From NCBI GenBank assembly GCA_011525915.1, contig WYBM01000034.1, forward strand, positions 50,212 to 114,211: a stretch of 64,000 nucleotides of DNA, read 5' to 3'. The notes below the pieces were generated by a model. The model was not told the DNA's origin and did no database searches. It saw only the letters and a program-made list of their open reading frames with translations. This stretch comes from Ardenticatenaceae bacterium. Lineage in GTDB: Bacteria > Chloroflexota > Anaerolineae > Promineifilales > Promineifilaceae. The translations under genes were made by a program, and so were the position numbers. Of this stretch, positions 23,287 through 32,045 are shown piece by piece (the first letter of the stretch is position 1; each line of letters starts with the position of its first letter).

Positions 23287-25938
23287 ATGTTAAAACCTGA
23301 TTATCAAAAAACAAGCCAGTTGCAGCATTTACGCGAGGCAGCTGGCTTAAGCCAGCAGGAAGCAGCTGTTTGTTTTGGCTTGAAAGATCGCCGCTCTGTG
23401 GGAGATTGGGAAAGGGGCAAAAGCCAGCCGCATCTGTCGCGTTACCAGGATTTTATTCATTACCTTCTGGATAAATTAGGATTACGCAAACGGCCGCAAG
23501 AATTTTTCCAACTCTGGCAAGACCTCATGGTAGCTGAGTGGCACTGGCCTATGGTCAGCAACCAGGAGCTGCAAGCTTACTTTCCCAGCAGCTTGCAGCG
23601 CAATGACTTATCAATTCCTGCCACCACCAACAGCACTGCACCACCCTCTGTCCCTTTCTTGGCCCCACCCCTGCCTTCTTATCGCCTGATAGGACGAGAC
23701 ACCCTTCTGGACAAATCAAGGCAGCATCTCATGGCCAGGGGCCATTCACCGGATGTGGCCTTGTATGGTTTACCAGGTGTAGGCAAAACAGCATTAGCCG
23801 CCACCCTGGCTCTTGACCCTGAAGTACAGGCGCATTTTTGTGACGGCATTTTATGGGCCGGCCTGGGGCGACACCCAGACATCATGTCACTTTTGGGCGT
23901 TTGGGGCACGGCCGTAGGAATACCCCCTCATGAACTAAACCAGCTTAACCAAAAAGAAGCCCGTGCCACGGCCGTTTCCGCAGCCATTGGTTCCCGCCGT
24001 ATGCTGCTGATTATGGATGATATCTGGCAAGTGGAGACGGCGCTGACCTTTAAACTAGGCGGGCCAAACTGTGCCCACTTAATAACCACAAGACTGCCAG
24101 ACATTGCCTTCCGGTTCACCATGCCCCTTGCTATACATGAGCTAACAGAGCAAGACAGCCTTACGCTGTTGAAAGATGTATCACCCATTGCTGTGGCCGA
24201 GTACCCAGAAAAAGTATTGGAACTGATCAAGGCTGTAGGCGGGCTGCCTTTAGCCCTCATCTTAATTGGCAATCATCTTCGGGTATGCTCACATAATCAC
24301 CAGCTGCGCCGTATCTCTCAAGCCCTGGCTCAGTTACAACAAGCAACCGTCCGTTTGCAGTTGGCTGAACCACAGCCGCCCACAGCCACACACCCCAGCC
24401 TGCTGCCGGGCCCCATCTCACTGCAAGCTGTGATCGCCGTGAGTGAAGAAGAATTGGACGCAGAATCTGCCCATGTCCTGAGCACCCTGGCAGTATTCCC
24501 CCCAAAACCCAACACATTTTCAGAAGAAGCAGCGCTAACCGTTTCCCAGGCACCCGTCCAACGCCTGGATACATTGGCAGATAGAGGGCTGCTGGAAAGT
24601 AGTGGCCCGGCGCGTTACACGCTGCACCAAACCATCACCGATTACTTGCAACAAAAAGCGGCAGATACATCACTTTATGAACGAATGGTGTACTATTTTG
24701 TTGTTTACATTAAGAGCCACCAAACAAATCATGAGTATATTGACCTGGAAATCAACAACATTTCGGCAGCATTTGACATCGCCCTTCAGCAAGGGATGGC
24801 CTTGTTATTCGTTGAAGGCGTTAATGTACTGTTTCCCTACCTGAAAACGAGGGGGTTATACGATCTGGCAGAATCTTACCTGAACCGTGCCCAGCAGGAA
24901 GCCAGGTCTTTAGCAGCCGATGCGGACTGGCTCACCACAACTTTGTGCAATCTGGGACAGTTAGCCCTGCAGAAAGGGGCTTATAAACAGGCAGAACTCT
25001 ATTTGCAGCAGGGATTAGATCACGTACACGAGGCAAACAGCCAGGAAAAAATAGCTCTACTTAAATACCTGGGGATCGCTGCTGAAAAGCAGGGGGATCA
25101 TTGTCAGTCAGAGCAATACTTCCAGGCGGCACTGAGCATCGCCCAGGCGCAAAAAGACAGCCAACATGCTGGTGACCTGCTCAACAGTTTAGGCATTATT
25201 GCCGGCAGCCGCGGTGATTACAGCAAGGCAGAAACGTATTTCCGTAAAAGCCTGACCTTGGCCCGAAAAAATCCACAACGCAACCTCATCAGCGCTATCC
25301 TTCTCAATCTGGGGACCATAGCTGATAAGCGCGGTGCCTATGAACAGGCAGAAACGTATTATCAAGAGGGATTAATGTTGGCCCGAGAAATGGACCACCC
25401 GGCACGGATCGCTACCTTCCTGTCCAACCTGGGGGTGGTGGCCAGAAAACGAGGCGCGTTTGATCGGGCCCACACCTACCTGCAAGAGGGTTTAAGCCTG
25501 GCGCGAAAAATAGACCAGCGTGAAAGAATCTGTTCGCTGCTCTTAAATCTGGGGGCTGTTGCCGAGGCCCTGCACAGCCACGAACAGGCTGAACAATATC
25601 TGCAAGACAGCTTAACCATAGCCCGCACCCTAAGCAATTGTTGGCTCATTTGTGACGGTCTCATTGCCCTGGGCAACCTGTATCTTACACAGGCAGACTG
25701 GCCATCGGCCACGGCCGTTTTCCAAGAGGCGCTTACCACAGCCCATGAAGCAGATATGCAAGAGTTTGCCGGCCGGGCTTTGTATGGGTTGGCGCGTACA
25801 AACCACGCACAAGCGTTGATAGAAAAAGCACAATCTCAGGCCAGAGAGAGCCTGGAAATACTAAAGGGAATGGGGCATGGACTGGCAAAGGATGTGGCCG
25901 CATGGCTTGAAGAAATCTCGGTCACGTGCCCTTCTTAA
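23287..25938 (+). CDS. HTH-NB-ARC-TPR regulator (STAND NTPase)
   Basis: This protein of about 883 residues has an N-terminal Cro/CI-type helix-turn-helix (LREAAGLSQQEAAVCFGLKD with DWERGKSQPH). An NB-ARC/STAND ATPase follows, with Walker A YGLPGVGKTALAATLA near residue 160, Walker B LLIMDDIW and a GLPLALILIG block. Six or more TPRs end it (repeats of ANLGxxAxxxGxYxxAExYxxxxL type). STAND proteins switch between closed and open states on sensing a signal. The ATG at 23287 has GGAG nine bases upstream; TTG at 23278 is an alternative. It is divergent from the M23 gene and next to the lanthipeptide operon, so regulation of either is plausible but unproven. Confidence 0.88.
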   Translation: MLKPDYQKTSQLQHLREAAGLSQQEAAVCFGLKDRRSVGDWERGKSQPHLSRYQDFIHYLLDKLGLRKRPQEFFQLWQDLMVAEWHWPMVSNQELQAYFPSSLQRNDLSIPATTNSTAPPSVPFLAPPLPSYRLIGRDTLLDKSRQHLMARGHSPDVALYGLPGVGKTALAATLALDPEVQAHFCDGILWAGLGRHPDIMSLLGVWGTAVGIPPHELNQLNQKEARATAVSAAIGSRRMLLIMDDIWQVETALTFKLGGPNCAHLITTRLPDIAFRFTMPLAIHELTEQDSLTLLKDVSPIAVAEYPEKVLELIKAVGGLPLALILIGNHLRVCSHNHQLRRISQALAQLQQATVRLQLAEPQPPTATHPSLLPGPISLQAVIAVSEEELDAESAHVLSTLAVFPPKPNTFSEEAALTVSQAPVQRLDTLADRGLLESSGPARYTLHQTITDYLQQKAADTSLYERMVYYFVVYIKSHQTNHEYIDLEINNISAAFDIALQQGMALLFVEGVNVLFPYLKTRGLYDLAESYLNRAQQEARSLAADADWLTTTLCNLGQLALQKGAYKQAELYLQQGLDHVHEANSQEKIALLKYLGIAAEKQGDHCQSEQYFQAALSIAQAQKDSQHAGDLLNSLGIIAGSRGDYSKAETYFRKSLTLARKNPQRNLISAILLNLGTIADKRGAYEQAETYYQEGLMLAREMDHPARIATFLSNLGVVARKRGAFDRAHTYLQEGLSLARKIDQRERICSLLLNLGAVAEALHSHEQAEQYLQDSLTIARTLSNCWLICDGLIALGNLYLTQADWPSATAVFQEALTTAHEADMQEFAGRALYGLARTNHAQALIEKAQSQARESLEILKGMGHGLAKDVAAWLEEISVTCPS

Positions 25939-25947
25939 ACAAACACT

Positions 25948-26973
25948 ATGAGTAATTGGCAAAATGTTATTGGGCATACATGGGCGGTGGAGATGCTGCA
26001 GACCAGCATGGCCCACGGCCGTACCGGCCACGCCTATCTCCTGACCGGACCAGAGCAGATCGGCAAGACAACATTGGCCCGCGCTTTTGCCCAGGCGCTC
26101 AACTGCACCGGTGAGGCTGACGGCTCTTGCCGAGCAGGAAATCTGTGCCGCGCCTGCACCCTCATCGGCCATAATCGCCATCCCGATGTACGGTTGGTGG
26201 AACCAGAGGTAAGTGGGCGGGGGAAGTTAACCCTCAAAATTGAAACCGTCCGTCAACTTCAGCAAGATTTGAACCTGTCGGCATATGAAGCCGCCTATAA
26301 AGTGGCTATTCTTAAGCGCTTTGATGCGGCCACCATTGGGGCCGCCAACGCTTTCCTGAAAATGTTGGAGGAACCTCCTTCCAACGTGGTTCTCATCCTC
26401 ACGGCCAATGATGCCGACACGCTGCTGCCGACTATTTCTTCACGCTGCCGCACCTTAAACCTGCGGCCGTTGTCTGTGGACCTTATTGCCCAAAGCCTGA
26501 CCACTCGCTGGCAGGTAGGCGATGATAAGGCCCATCTTTTGGCCCACCTGGCCGACGGCCGTCTTGGTTGGGCGGTGCATGCGGCGCAAGAGGACGTTGT
26601 CTTGCAGGCCCGAGAATACAACCTGAATGTTTTGGCTGACGTGGTGTCTGGCAGCCGGGTGCAGCGCTTCCAGCTGGCCGATAAGCTGGCCAGCAAGCCG
26701 GAAGCCCTGCCGGATATTTTGCAAACATGGCTAAGCTGGTGGCGTGATGTTAATGTGTTGGCCCGCTGGCCAGAGGCCGAGGGCACGGCCGTCACCAATA
26801 TAGACCAGCTGGAACAATTACAACACATCATTCAAACCACTGCCCCAGATGCCCTCCTGGCCAGTCTAAAGCAGACAACATTAGCCCTGTGGCAGTTGGC
26901 GCATAATGGTAACGGCCGTCTGGTGTTGGAAAATCTCTTCCTCACGTACTCGGCTGCGGCCGTCGCAACCTGA
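25948..26973 (+). CDS. holB: DNA polymerase III delta-prime subunit
   Basis: This 341-residue clamp-loader subunit has the start HTWAVEMLQTSMAHGRTGHAY, P-loop GPEQIGKTTLARAFAQALNC, and a zinc module (CRAGNLCRAC). These are followed by AANAFLKMLEEPPSNVVLIL and the SRC-like sensor TISSRCRTLNLRP. It loads the sliding clamp at replication forks. It starts nine bases after the preceding stop with no obvious ribosome binding site, so it may be coupled to the regulator gene. Several ACGGCCGT octamers lie inside, and nothing in the sequence suggests transfer. Confidence 0.95.
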   Translation: MSNWQNVIGHTWAVEMLQTSMAHGRTGHAYLLTGPEQIGKTTLARAFAQALNCTGEADGSCRAGNLCRACTLIGHNRHPDVRLVEPEVSGRGKLTLKIETVRQLQQDLNLSAYEAAYKVAILKRFDAATIGAANAFLKMLEEPPSNVVLILTANDADTLLPTISSRCRTLNLRPLSVDLIAQSLTTRWQVGDDKAHLLAHLADGRLGWAVHAAQEDVVLQAREYNLNVLADVVSGSRVQRFQLADKLASKPEALPDILQTWLSWWRDVNVLARWPEAEGTAVTNIDQLEQLQHIIQTTAPDALLASLKQTTLALWQLAHNGNGRLVLENLFLTYSAAAVAT

Positions 26974-27086
26974 ATCGAGCAAGGTACGTATATCTCAGTA
27001 CAATTTTCTGTTAAAATAACAGCCATTACTTATAATGATCTGGAGCTTATAGGGGTGACCCCTCTCCATCTCTCAGTCAAAGAACC

Positions 27087-27788
27087 ATGTTAACTGAAGC
27101 CATCACATCCATAATCGCCTGGTATAACCTGCCATTTACCATTATGTTCATGTTATGCGGCATGCTGGCGGTGCTGCAGCTTGTTGGCCTGGGCGGTGAC
27201 GGTGATGCTGATGCCGACTTTGACGCCGACATGGATGTGGACGCCGATCTGGATGTGGATGCTGACGCTGACCTGGATGCCGATGCTGATGCCGACTTGG
27301 ATACCGACGCTGATCTTGACCTTTTGTCTATACTCGCCTTCGTGGGCATAGGCAAAGCGCCATTGATGGTTGTACTGGTTATTTTGCTGGGCAGCATGGG
27401 GATCATGGGTTGGACATTCAACAGTCTTGTTCAGGCCCTGCTGGGCGGTTACCCTGCCTGGAGCTTCGGGCTGGTTTTGCCGCTTTCTTTTGTCATCGGT
27501 GGCCTGATCAGCTCCCGCGTGGCCCGCTTAATTGGCCGTGCGCTGCCATCTATCAACACCACCGCCACCACAGCTGTGGGGCTCATTGGCCGGCGCGGCA
27601 CAGTCATCAGCCCTCATGTAGATGGCCACTATGGCCTGGTGCGTGTCCGTGACCAGGGCGGCACGTTGATCAATGTTTTTGCAATTACCCCGGACGATGA
27701 ACCGATTGCCAGGCAGTCGGAAGTTGCCCTGGTTGAATATGATGTCGAGAAGAAACGATATACTGTCGTGCCTATTGGTAAGCAGTAA
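27087..27788 (+). CDS. NfeD/YqiJ-like membrane protein with an Asp-rich loop
   Basis: This 233-residue protein has a first membrane helix, then a run of (D-A-D)- and (D-V-D)-type repeats (residues about 38-78) that is strongly acidic. Two or three further membrane helices follow, then a C-terminal OB-fold typical of NfeD proteins ([20 protein letters not shown]). NfeD-like proteins are encoded next to flotillins and help organise them, and that is the arrangement here. The acidic stretch between helices could bind cations; it is a low-complexity DNA repeat and may vary in length between strains. Confidence 0.85.
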   Translation: MLTEAITSIIAWYNLPFTIMFMLCGMLAVLQLVGLGGDGDADADFDADMDVDADLDVDADADLDADADADLDTDADLDLLSILAFVGIGKAPLMVVLVILLGSMGIMGWTFNSLVQALLGGYPAWSFGLVLPLSFVIGGLISSRVARLIGRALPSINTTATTAVGLIGRRGTVISPHVDGHYGLVRVRDQGGTLINVFAITPDDEPIARQSEVALVEYDVEKKRYTVVPIGKQ

Positions 27789-27790
27789 GC

Positions 27791-27848
27791 AGTATTCAGT
27801 GTTCAGTCATCGGCTTACTGAATACTGGCCGACTGGACACTGAATACT
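27791..27848. repeat. Snap-back repeat built from CAGTNTTCAGT units
   Basis: AGTATTCAGTGTTCAGTC (27791-27808) pairs with GACTGGACACTGAATACT (27831-27848) in the gap between the NfeD-like gene and the flotillin gene. Internal TTACTGAATACT repeats the same words. Related to the elements at 3635 and 33307. Confidence 0.7.
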
Positions 27849-27872
27849 AGTTATGGGTCACAGGAGGATACC

Positions 27873-29915
27873 ATGCCACCAATTTTTATTCCCGCCGCGA
27901 TGATATTTGTTATTGTCATCGTCAGCTTTGTCCTTTTCTTTTCTGTGCTGCGTGCCTACGTCAAGACGGCACCAAACCGGGCCTTTGTGCGCACCGGCGG
28001 CCTGGGCCGCGCCACAACCCCACCCAAAGTTGTGATGAATGGTGGCGGCTGGGTTTTCCGCACCATTCACGAGCTGACGTGGGTAGACTTGAGCACGATG
28101 GCCATTGAAATTGAGCGCACCGGTGAAACGGCGCTGCTCACCATTGATCCGCAGTATGCGGATATTAAGGTCATCTTTTATATTAAGGTCAACCCTACCG
28201 TTGACGGCATTGTCGATGCCGCCCGCACCGTTGGCGGTAAGCAGGTGGATGGCGCTACGGTAAAAGGGCTGGTAGATGCCAAATTAGACGGCGCCCTGCG
28301 CGACGTGGCCGCTACCTTTACCCTGATGAGCCTGCACCAAGAGCGGGAGAAGTTCATCAAGGAAGTGCAAAATCGACTCAAAGCTGACCTGGAAGAAAAC
28401 GGCCTGACACTGGAATCTGTCTCCATCCTCACCCTACGCGCCGCCCGGCAGGGCTCCTTTGGTACCGATGATGTATTTGGGGCGCAGGTGGCCCGCGCCA
28501 ATGCCCAGGTTATTCAACAGGCGATCCGCGAACGCAATGACGTTGAACGCAAAACGGAAATTGAAATTAAGCAGCGGGACACCGATACCGCTCGCCAGCG
28601 GCTGGACCTGGACCGTGACCTGGCTATGGCCTCGGCCACACAGGAACGTGAAGTACGTACCATGGAAGCGACTGAAAAGGCCCAGGCTGATAAGAAAGTG
28701 TTTGAAGAAGAGCAAAAATCAGAGCAGGCACGGATCAGCAAAGAACGGGCGGTCGCCCTGTTGGAGATAGAAAAAGAACAAGAGCTGGCTGTACAGACTG
28801 AACGCAAACAGCAAGAGGTTATGGCCACAGAGCTAAGCCGCCGCCAGGCGTTGGAACTGGCTGACCAACAACGGCAGATCGCCCTGGTGCAGGCCGAGCA
28901 AGAGCGCGAGCGCGCCGAACAGGAACGCCTGTTGGTGCTGGCCCAGCGTGAGGAAGCCGCCCAGGCTGTCAAAACGGTAGAAGCCACTCAGCAGGCACAG
29001 CGTGAAGCCAAGATCAGCACCATTCAGGCAGAACGTGAAGCCCAAAAGGCCATGATTGAGCAAAAGAACCGCATTGAGCTGGAAGCGCTGCGTAAACAGC
29101 GTGAAGCCGAAGCTGAAGCGGCGGCTCTGAAAGCCAAAGCAGCCGCCGAAGCCGAAGCGGCCCTTAAACAGGCAGAAACGGTACGCACCCAGGCCCAGGC
29201 GGAAACGGAAGCGGAAAAGCTGCGGGCAGACGCAGCCAAAGCCAAAGCATCGGCTGCGGGCCTGGCTGAGGCCGACGTTCTAAAGGCCAAAGCCAAAGCG
29301 GCTATGGAAGAAGCCGACGCGGTAAAGGCCAAAGCGCTGGCGGAAGCGGAAGGGGCCAAAGCCAAAGCAGAAGCGCTGGCCGCTTACGACGGCGTAGCCC
29401 AACGGGTGGAAATTTTGAAGCTGCAGCTGGATGCCCAGGTGCAAATTGAGATCGCCAAGGCAGACGCGCTCTCCAAAGCATTGTCTTCAATGAATATTAA
29501 GATGATTGGTGACCCAAATGCGGCCGCATCGCTGCTGCGCATGGTGACGTTGACAGATGGTTTGGGCGAAGTGATCAACAACACACCACGGCCGTTGCTG
29601 GAAGTGGGCCAGCAGTTGTTGAACAAGATCACCGGCAATGACGGCAACGAAAGCCTGAGCAGTGCTATAGCTAATGGCAGTACCAGTGTGGCTGAGATGG
29701 CGCTGCTGGTGCCGGAAATTGTGAAGTTGACTGAGAAGCATCTAGATATTAATAAGCTTAAAAAGCAGACGGTGGGTGATGTACTGGCGGCTTTGAGCCA
29801 GAAGGTTGAAAATGACCCGACCGTAGAAAAAGCGCAAAAAGCGTTAGAAGCTCTACCGATCATCCGTGACCTGCCCTTTGAAGATTTTTATCTGCGGGCC
29901 ACGGCCACCAAGTAA
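27873..29915 (+). CDS. Flotillin-like protein (YqiK type)
   Basis: This 680-residue protein has one N-terminal membrane helix (AAMIFVIVIVSFVLFFSVLR), an SPFH/band-7 domain (about residues 30-200), and a very long alanine/glutamate-rich coiled coil (about 210-540; KAKAEAEAA-type heptads). A C-terminal region with MIGDPNAAASLLRMVTLTD follows. Flotillins oligomerise on the membrane and organise functional domains. A GGAGG lies eight bases before the ATG. It follows the NfeD-like gene and overlaps the next gene by one base, as in yqiJ-yqiK type operons. The coiled coil is heavily repetitive in DNA as well as in protein. Confidence 0.93.
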   Translation: MPPIFIPAAMIFVIVIVSFVLFFSVLRAYVKTAPNRAFVRTGGLGRATTPPKVVMNGGGWVFRTIHELTWVDLSTMAIEIERTGETALLTIDPQYADIKVIFYIKVNPTVDGIVDAARTVGGKQVDGATVKGLVDAKLDGALRDVAATFTLMSLHQEREKFIKEVQNRLKADLEENGLTLESVSILTLRAARQGSFGTDDVFGAQVARANAQVIQQAIRERNDVERKTEIEIKQRDTDTARQRLDLDRDLAMASATQEREVRTMEATEKAQADKKVFEEEQKSEQARISKERAVALLEIEKEQELAVQTERKQQEVMATELSRRQALELADQQRQIALVQAEQERERAEQERLLVLAQREEAAQAVKTVEATQQAQREAKISTIQAEREAQKAMIEQKNRIELEALRKQREAEAEAAALKAKAAAEAEAALKQAETVRTQAQAETEAEKLRADAAKAKASAAGLAEADVLKAKAKAAMEEADAVKAKALAEAEGAKAKAEALAAYDGVAQRVEILKLQLDAQVQIEIAKADALSKALSSMNIKMIGDPNAAASLLRMVTLTDGLGEVINNTPRPLLEVGQQLLNKITGNDGNESLSSAIANGSTSVAEMALLVPEIVKLTEKHLDINKLKKQTVGDVLAALSQKVENDPTVEKAQKALEALPIIRDLPFEDFYLRATATK

Positions 29916-30421
29916 TGAATGTATGGGCCAGGGTACGACGGCTGTGGCATACGGCCGTGGCTGACCTGTTTAGTGAAGAAACAGCCACGGCCGTGCCTGA
30001 TCGTGTCGTTACCCTTATTCATGACATACAACACCGGCTGGACGAACTGCACAATGAACTGGCCCTGGCGCTGGCTCGTGCCAGACGGGCAGAGACGACC
30101 TGGCAGGTAGCCCAGGCTCAAAACCTGCCGGAAGCCGCCGAGCTTGAGGTGCACTACCAGACCTTGAGCAGCGCCATTGACCGTTTGCAGACAGAGATAG
30201 ATCACCTGCAAACTCGCCTGACAGCTATCGAAAGCCAGACGGCCTACCTGAAAGATCGTGAAGAAAGTGTCACCATGCTGGAGCGGCTGCAAACGTTACA
30301 GAAGGAACTGGATAAAACAGCCGTGACCTTGCACCACGATCTGGCTGACCGCCAGGAACAAGTTGCCCGGCGCGAAGATAACGTGGCTGCCCGCGAAGAG
30401 GTAAGGCGTCATAAACTGTAG
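29915..30421 (+). CDS. Coiled-coil protein, possibly PspA-like
   Basis: This 168-residue protein has a short amphipathic N terminus (MNVWARVRRLWHTAVADLF) followed by almost continuous coiled coil to the end. This layout resembles a short PspA/IM30 relative, which binds membranes by an N-terminal helix, but the family match is not certain. The start codon overlaps the flotillin stop (TAATG), so the two are translated together. A role in membrane maintenance with the flotillin is inferred. Two ACGGCCGT octamers occur in its 5' part. Confidence 0.7.
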   Translation: MNVWARVRRLWHTAVADLFSEETATAVPDRVVTLIHDIQHRLDELHNELALALARARRAETTWQVAQAQNLPEAAELEVHYQTLSSAIDRLQTEIDHLQTRLTAIESQTAYLKDREESVTMLERLQTLQKELDKTAVTLHHDLADRQEQVARREDNVAAREEVRRHKL

Positions 30422-30428
30422 CCTGTGA

Positions 30429-30932
30429 ATGGTGAACCCTATGCTGACTTCAAACCAACAACACGCACTGGATAGTTTATTTACTTATACCGCAGAAAAG
30501 CATGGGCCAGGCACAGCGGCACTCCAGCAGGAGGTACTTCCCCAAGAGACACTCCCCCAGGATTGGCTGCAAACCTGGTTTGGCCTGTCACATGACCAGT
30601 TAAAAGGGTATCTGGCTGATCTGCTGGTTAAAAAAGATGCCTGGGAAAGTCACTTTCTGAACTGGGTAGAGGGCAATCCGCTGGAATCTGCCTTTGGCTT
30701 TCTGGGTGCGGCGGCGGCCGCTTTTTATCTGGCAGAAAAAGAAGCAAACCCTAAAATAGCCACCTATGTGGACGCATTTTATTACATCGCTACCTGTGCT
30801 TCCGTGGGTTACGCTGATGTCTTTGCCATGACCCAATCTGGCAAAGCCATTGCCTCGCTGGTGATGATCGTCGGTCCCGGCCTGGCAGATAGGGCGCTCA
30901 ACCGGCCACAGACCCCGGTGAACGGGTCATAG
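30429..30932 (+). CDS. Small protein with a degenerate potassium-channel pore
   Basis: This 167-residue protein has a soluble N-terminal half with no clear family. It is followed by a hydrophobic segment (AFGFLGAAAAAFYLA), a pore-loop-like sequence ATCASVGYADVF and a last hydrophobic helix (AIASLVMIVGPGLA). This is the order helix-pore-helix of an Ion_trans_2 channel. The normal filter TVGYGD is changed to SVGYAD, so conduction or selectivity may be altered. It begins eight bases after the coiled-coil gene and closes the flotillin operon. The true start could be the second Met (MLTSNQQ). Channel function is inference. Confidence 0.65.
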   Translation: MVNPMLTSNQQHALDSLFTYTAEKHGPGTAALQQEVLPQETLPQDWLQTWFGLSHDQLKGYLADLLVKKDAWESHFLNWVEGNPLESAFGFLGAAAAAFYLAEKEANPKIATYVDAFYYIATCASVGYADVFAMTQSGKAIASLVMIVGPGLADRALNRPQTPVNGS

Positions 30933-31077
30933 GCAAAACATGACCCGCCCGTGACCTTTAGCACATCAATCAGCCGCAAAACCACATTACACTCCGTACA
31001 AATTTAGTTCAATACATGGTGTAAACAAATCCATGACCCTCTGTGGTTGATCGTTTACCTATGGTATGGGAGGTATG

Positions 31078-32037
31078 ATGTCCATCATTGTGGAAACCAG
31101 GGATTTAGGCAAGCAGTATAATCCCCCGAATGGTTTGGAGGCTGTCAAAGGGGTCTCTTTTGCCATTCGGCGAGGCGAGATCTTTAGTCTGTTGGGGCCC
31201 AATGGCGCCGGTAAAAGCACCACCATCGGCATGCTCAGCGGCCTCATTGCGCCCACACGTGGCGATGCCGTGATTGACGGTCATGCCATTACCCAAGAGG
31301 CCAAGGCCGTGAAGCAGATCATTGGCGTTGTGCCCCAAGAGGTTGCTTTGTACGATGCCATTAGCGCCCGCGAAAACCTGAACTTTTGGGGACGGATGTA
31401 TGGGCTGCGCGGGGAAAGGCTAAAAGAACGGGTTACGGCCGTGTTGGATATTGCCGGCCTGGCCGAGCGCGCCAATGACAAGGTAGCCACCTTCTCCGGC
31501 GGCATGAAGCGGCGTATCAACATCGCTGTGGGACTGCTGCACAACCCTAAAATCCTCTACATGGATGAACCAACAGTGGGCATTGATCCCCAAAGCCGCC
31601 GCCGTATTCTGGATACGGTGAAGGAACTCAACCAGCAGGGGCTGACGGTGTTGTACACCACCCATTACATGGAAGAAGCGGAAGAACTCAGCGACCGCAT
31701 TGGCATTATTGATCATGGCCAGTTGATTGCCGTAGGCACACTGGCAGAACTGACGGCCACGGTGGGGCAATATGACACCATTCGGCTGGACGTGGGGCTG
31801 CCTGAAGGTCAAAACGGGCACCTGCTCGCCTCGCTGGCGGCCGTGCCCGGCATTCACCAGGCAGACGGCAACAACGAGGGGCACCTGGTTTTGCAAGCAT
31901 CAGACGCCAATGATGTATTACCCCCCGTCATTCAACAAATTACCGGTCAAGGGCTGGCCATCCGCAAACTGGAAGTGCAAGAACCAGACCTGGAAGCGGT
32001 GTTTCTACATTTGACCGGCCGGGCCTTACGGGATTAG
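31078..32037 (+). CDS. ABC-2 type exporter ATP-binding protein
   Basis: This protein of about 319 residues is a DrrA/CcmA-type ATPase: Walker A LLGPNGAGKSTTIGMLSG, signature FSGGMKRRINIAVGLLH, Walker B ILYMDEPTVGIDPQ and H-loop YTTHYMEEAEELSD. The C-terminal 80 residues match the DrrA-type extension. Two permease genes follow. The start is taken at the ATG at 31078, four bases after GGGAGG; ATGs at 31066 and 31075 are in frame but badly placed. The substrate is not readable; drug, lipid or peptide export are all possible. Transcription probably starts in the 145-bp gap before it. Confidence 0.94.
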   Translation: MSIIVETRDLGKQYNPPNGLEAVKGVSFAIRRGEIFSLLGPNGAGKSTTIGMLSGLIAPTRGDAVIDGHAITQEAKAVKQIIGVVPQEVALYDAISARENLNFWGRMYGLRGERLKERVTAVLDIAGLAERANDKVATFSGGMKRRINIAVGLLHNPKILYMDEPTVGIDPQSRRRILDTVKELNQQGLTVLYTTHYMEEAEELSDRIGIIDHGQLIAVGTLAELTATVGQYDTIRLDVGLPEGQNGHLLASLAAVPGIHQADGNNEGHLVLQASDANDVLPPVIQQITGQGLAIRKLEVQEPDLEAVFLHLTGRALRD

Positions 32038-32045
32038 GTGAAGAT

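Noticed and set aside
28514..29365. Minus-strand Ala/Ser-rich frames in the flotillin gene
   Set aside because: They arise from the repetitive coiled-coil codons on the opposite strand; no ribosome binding sites.
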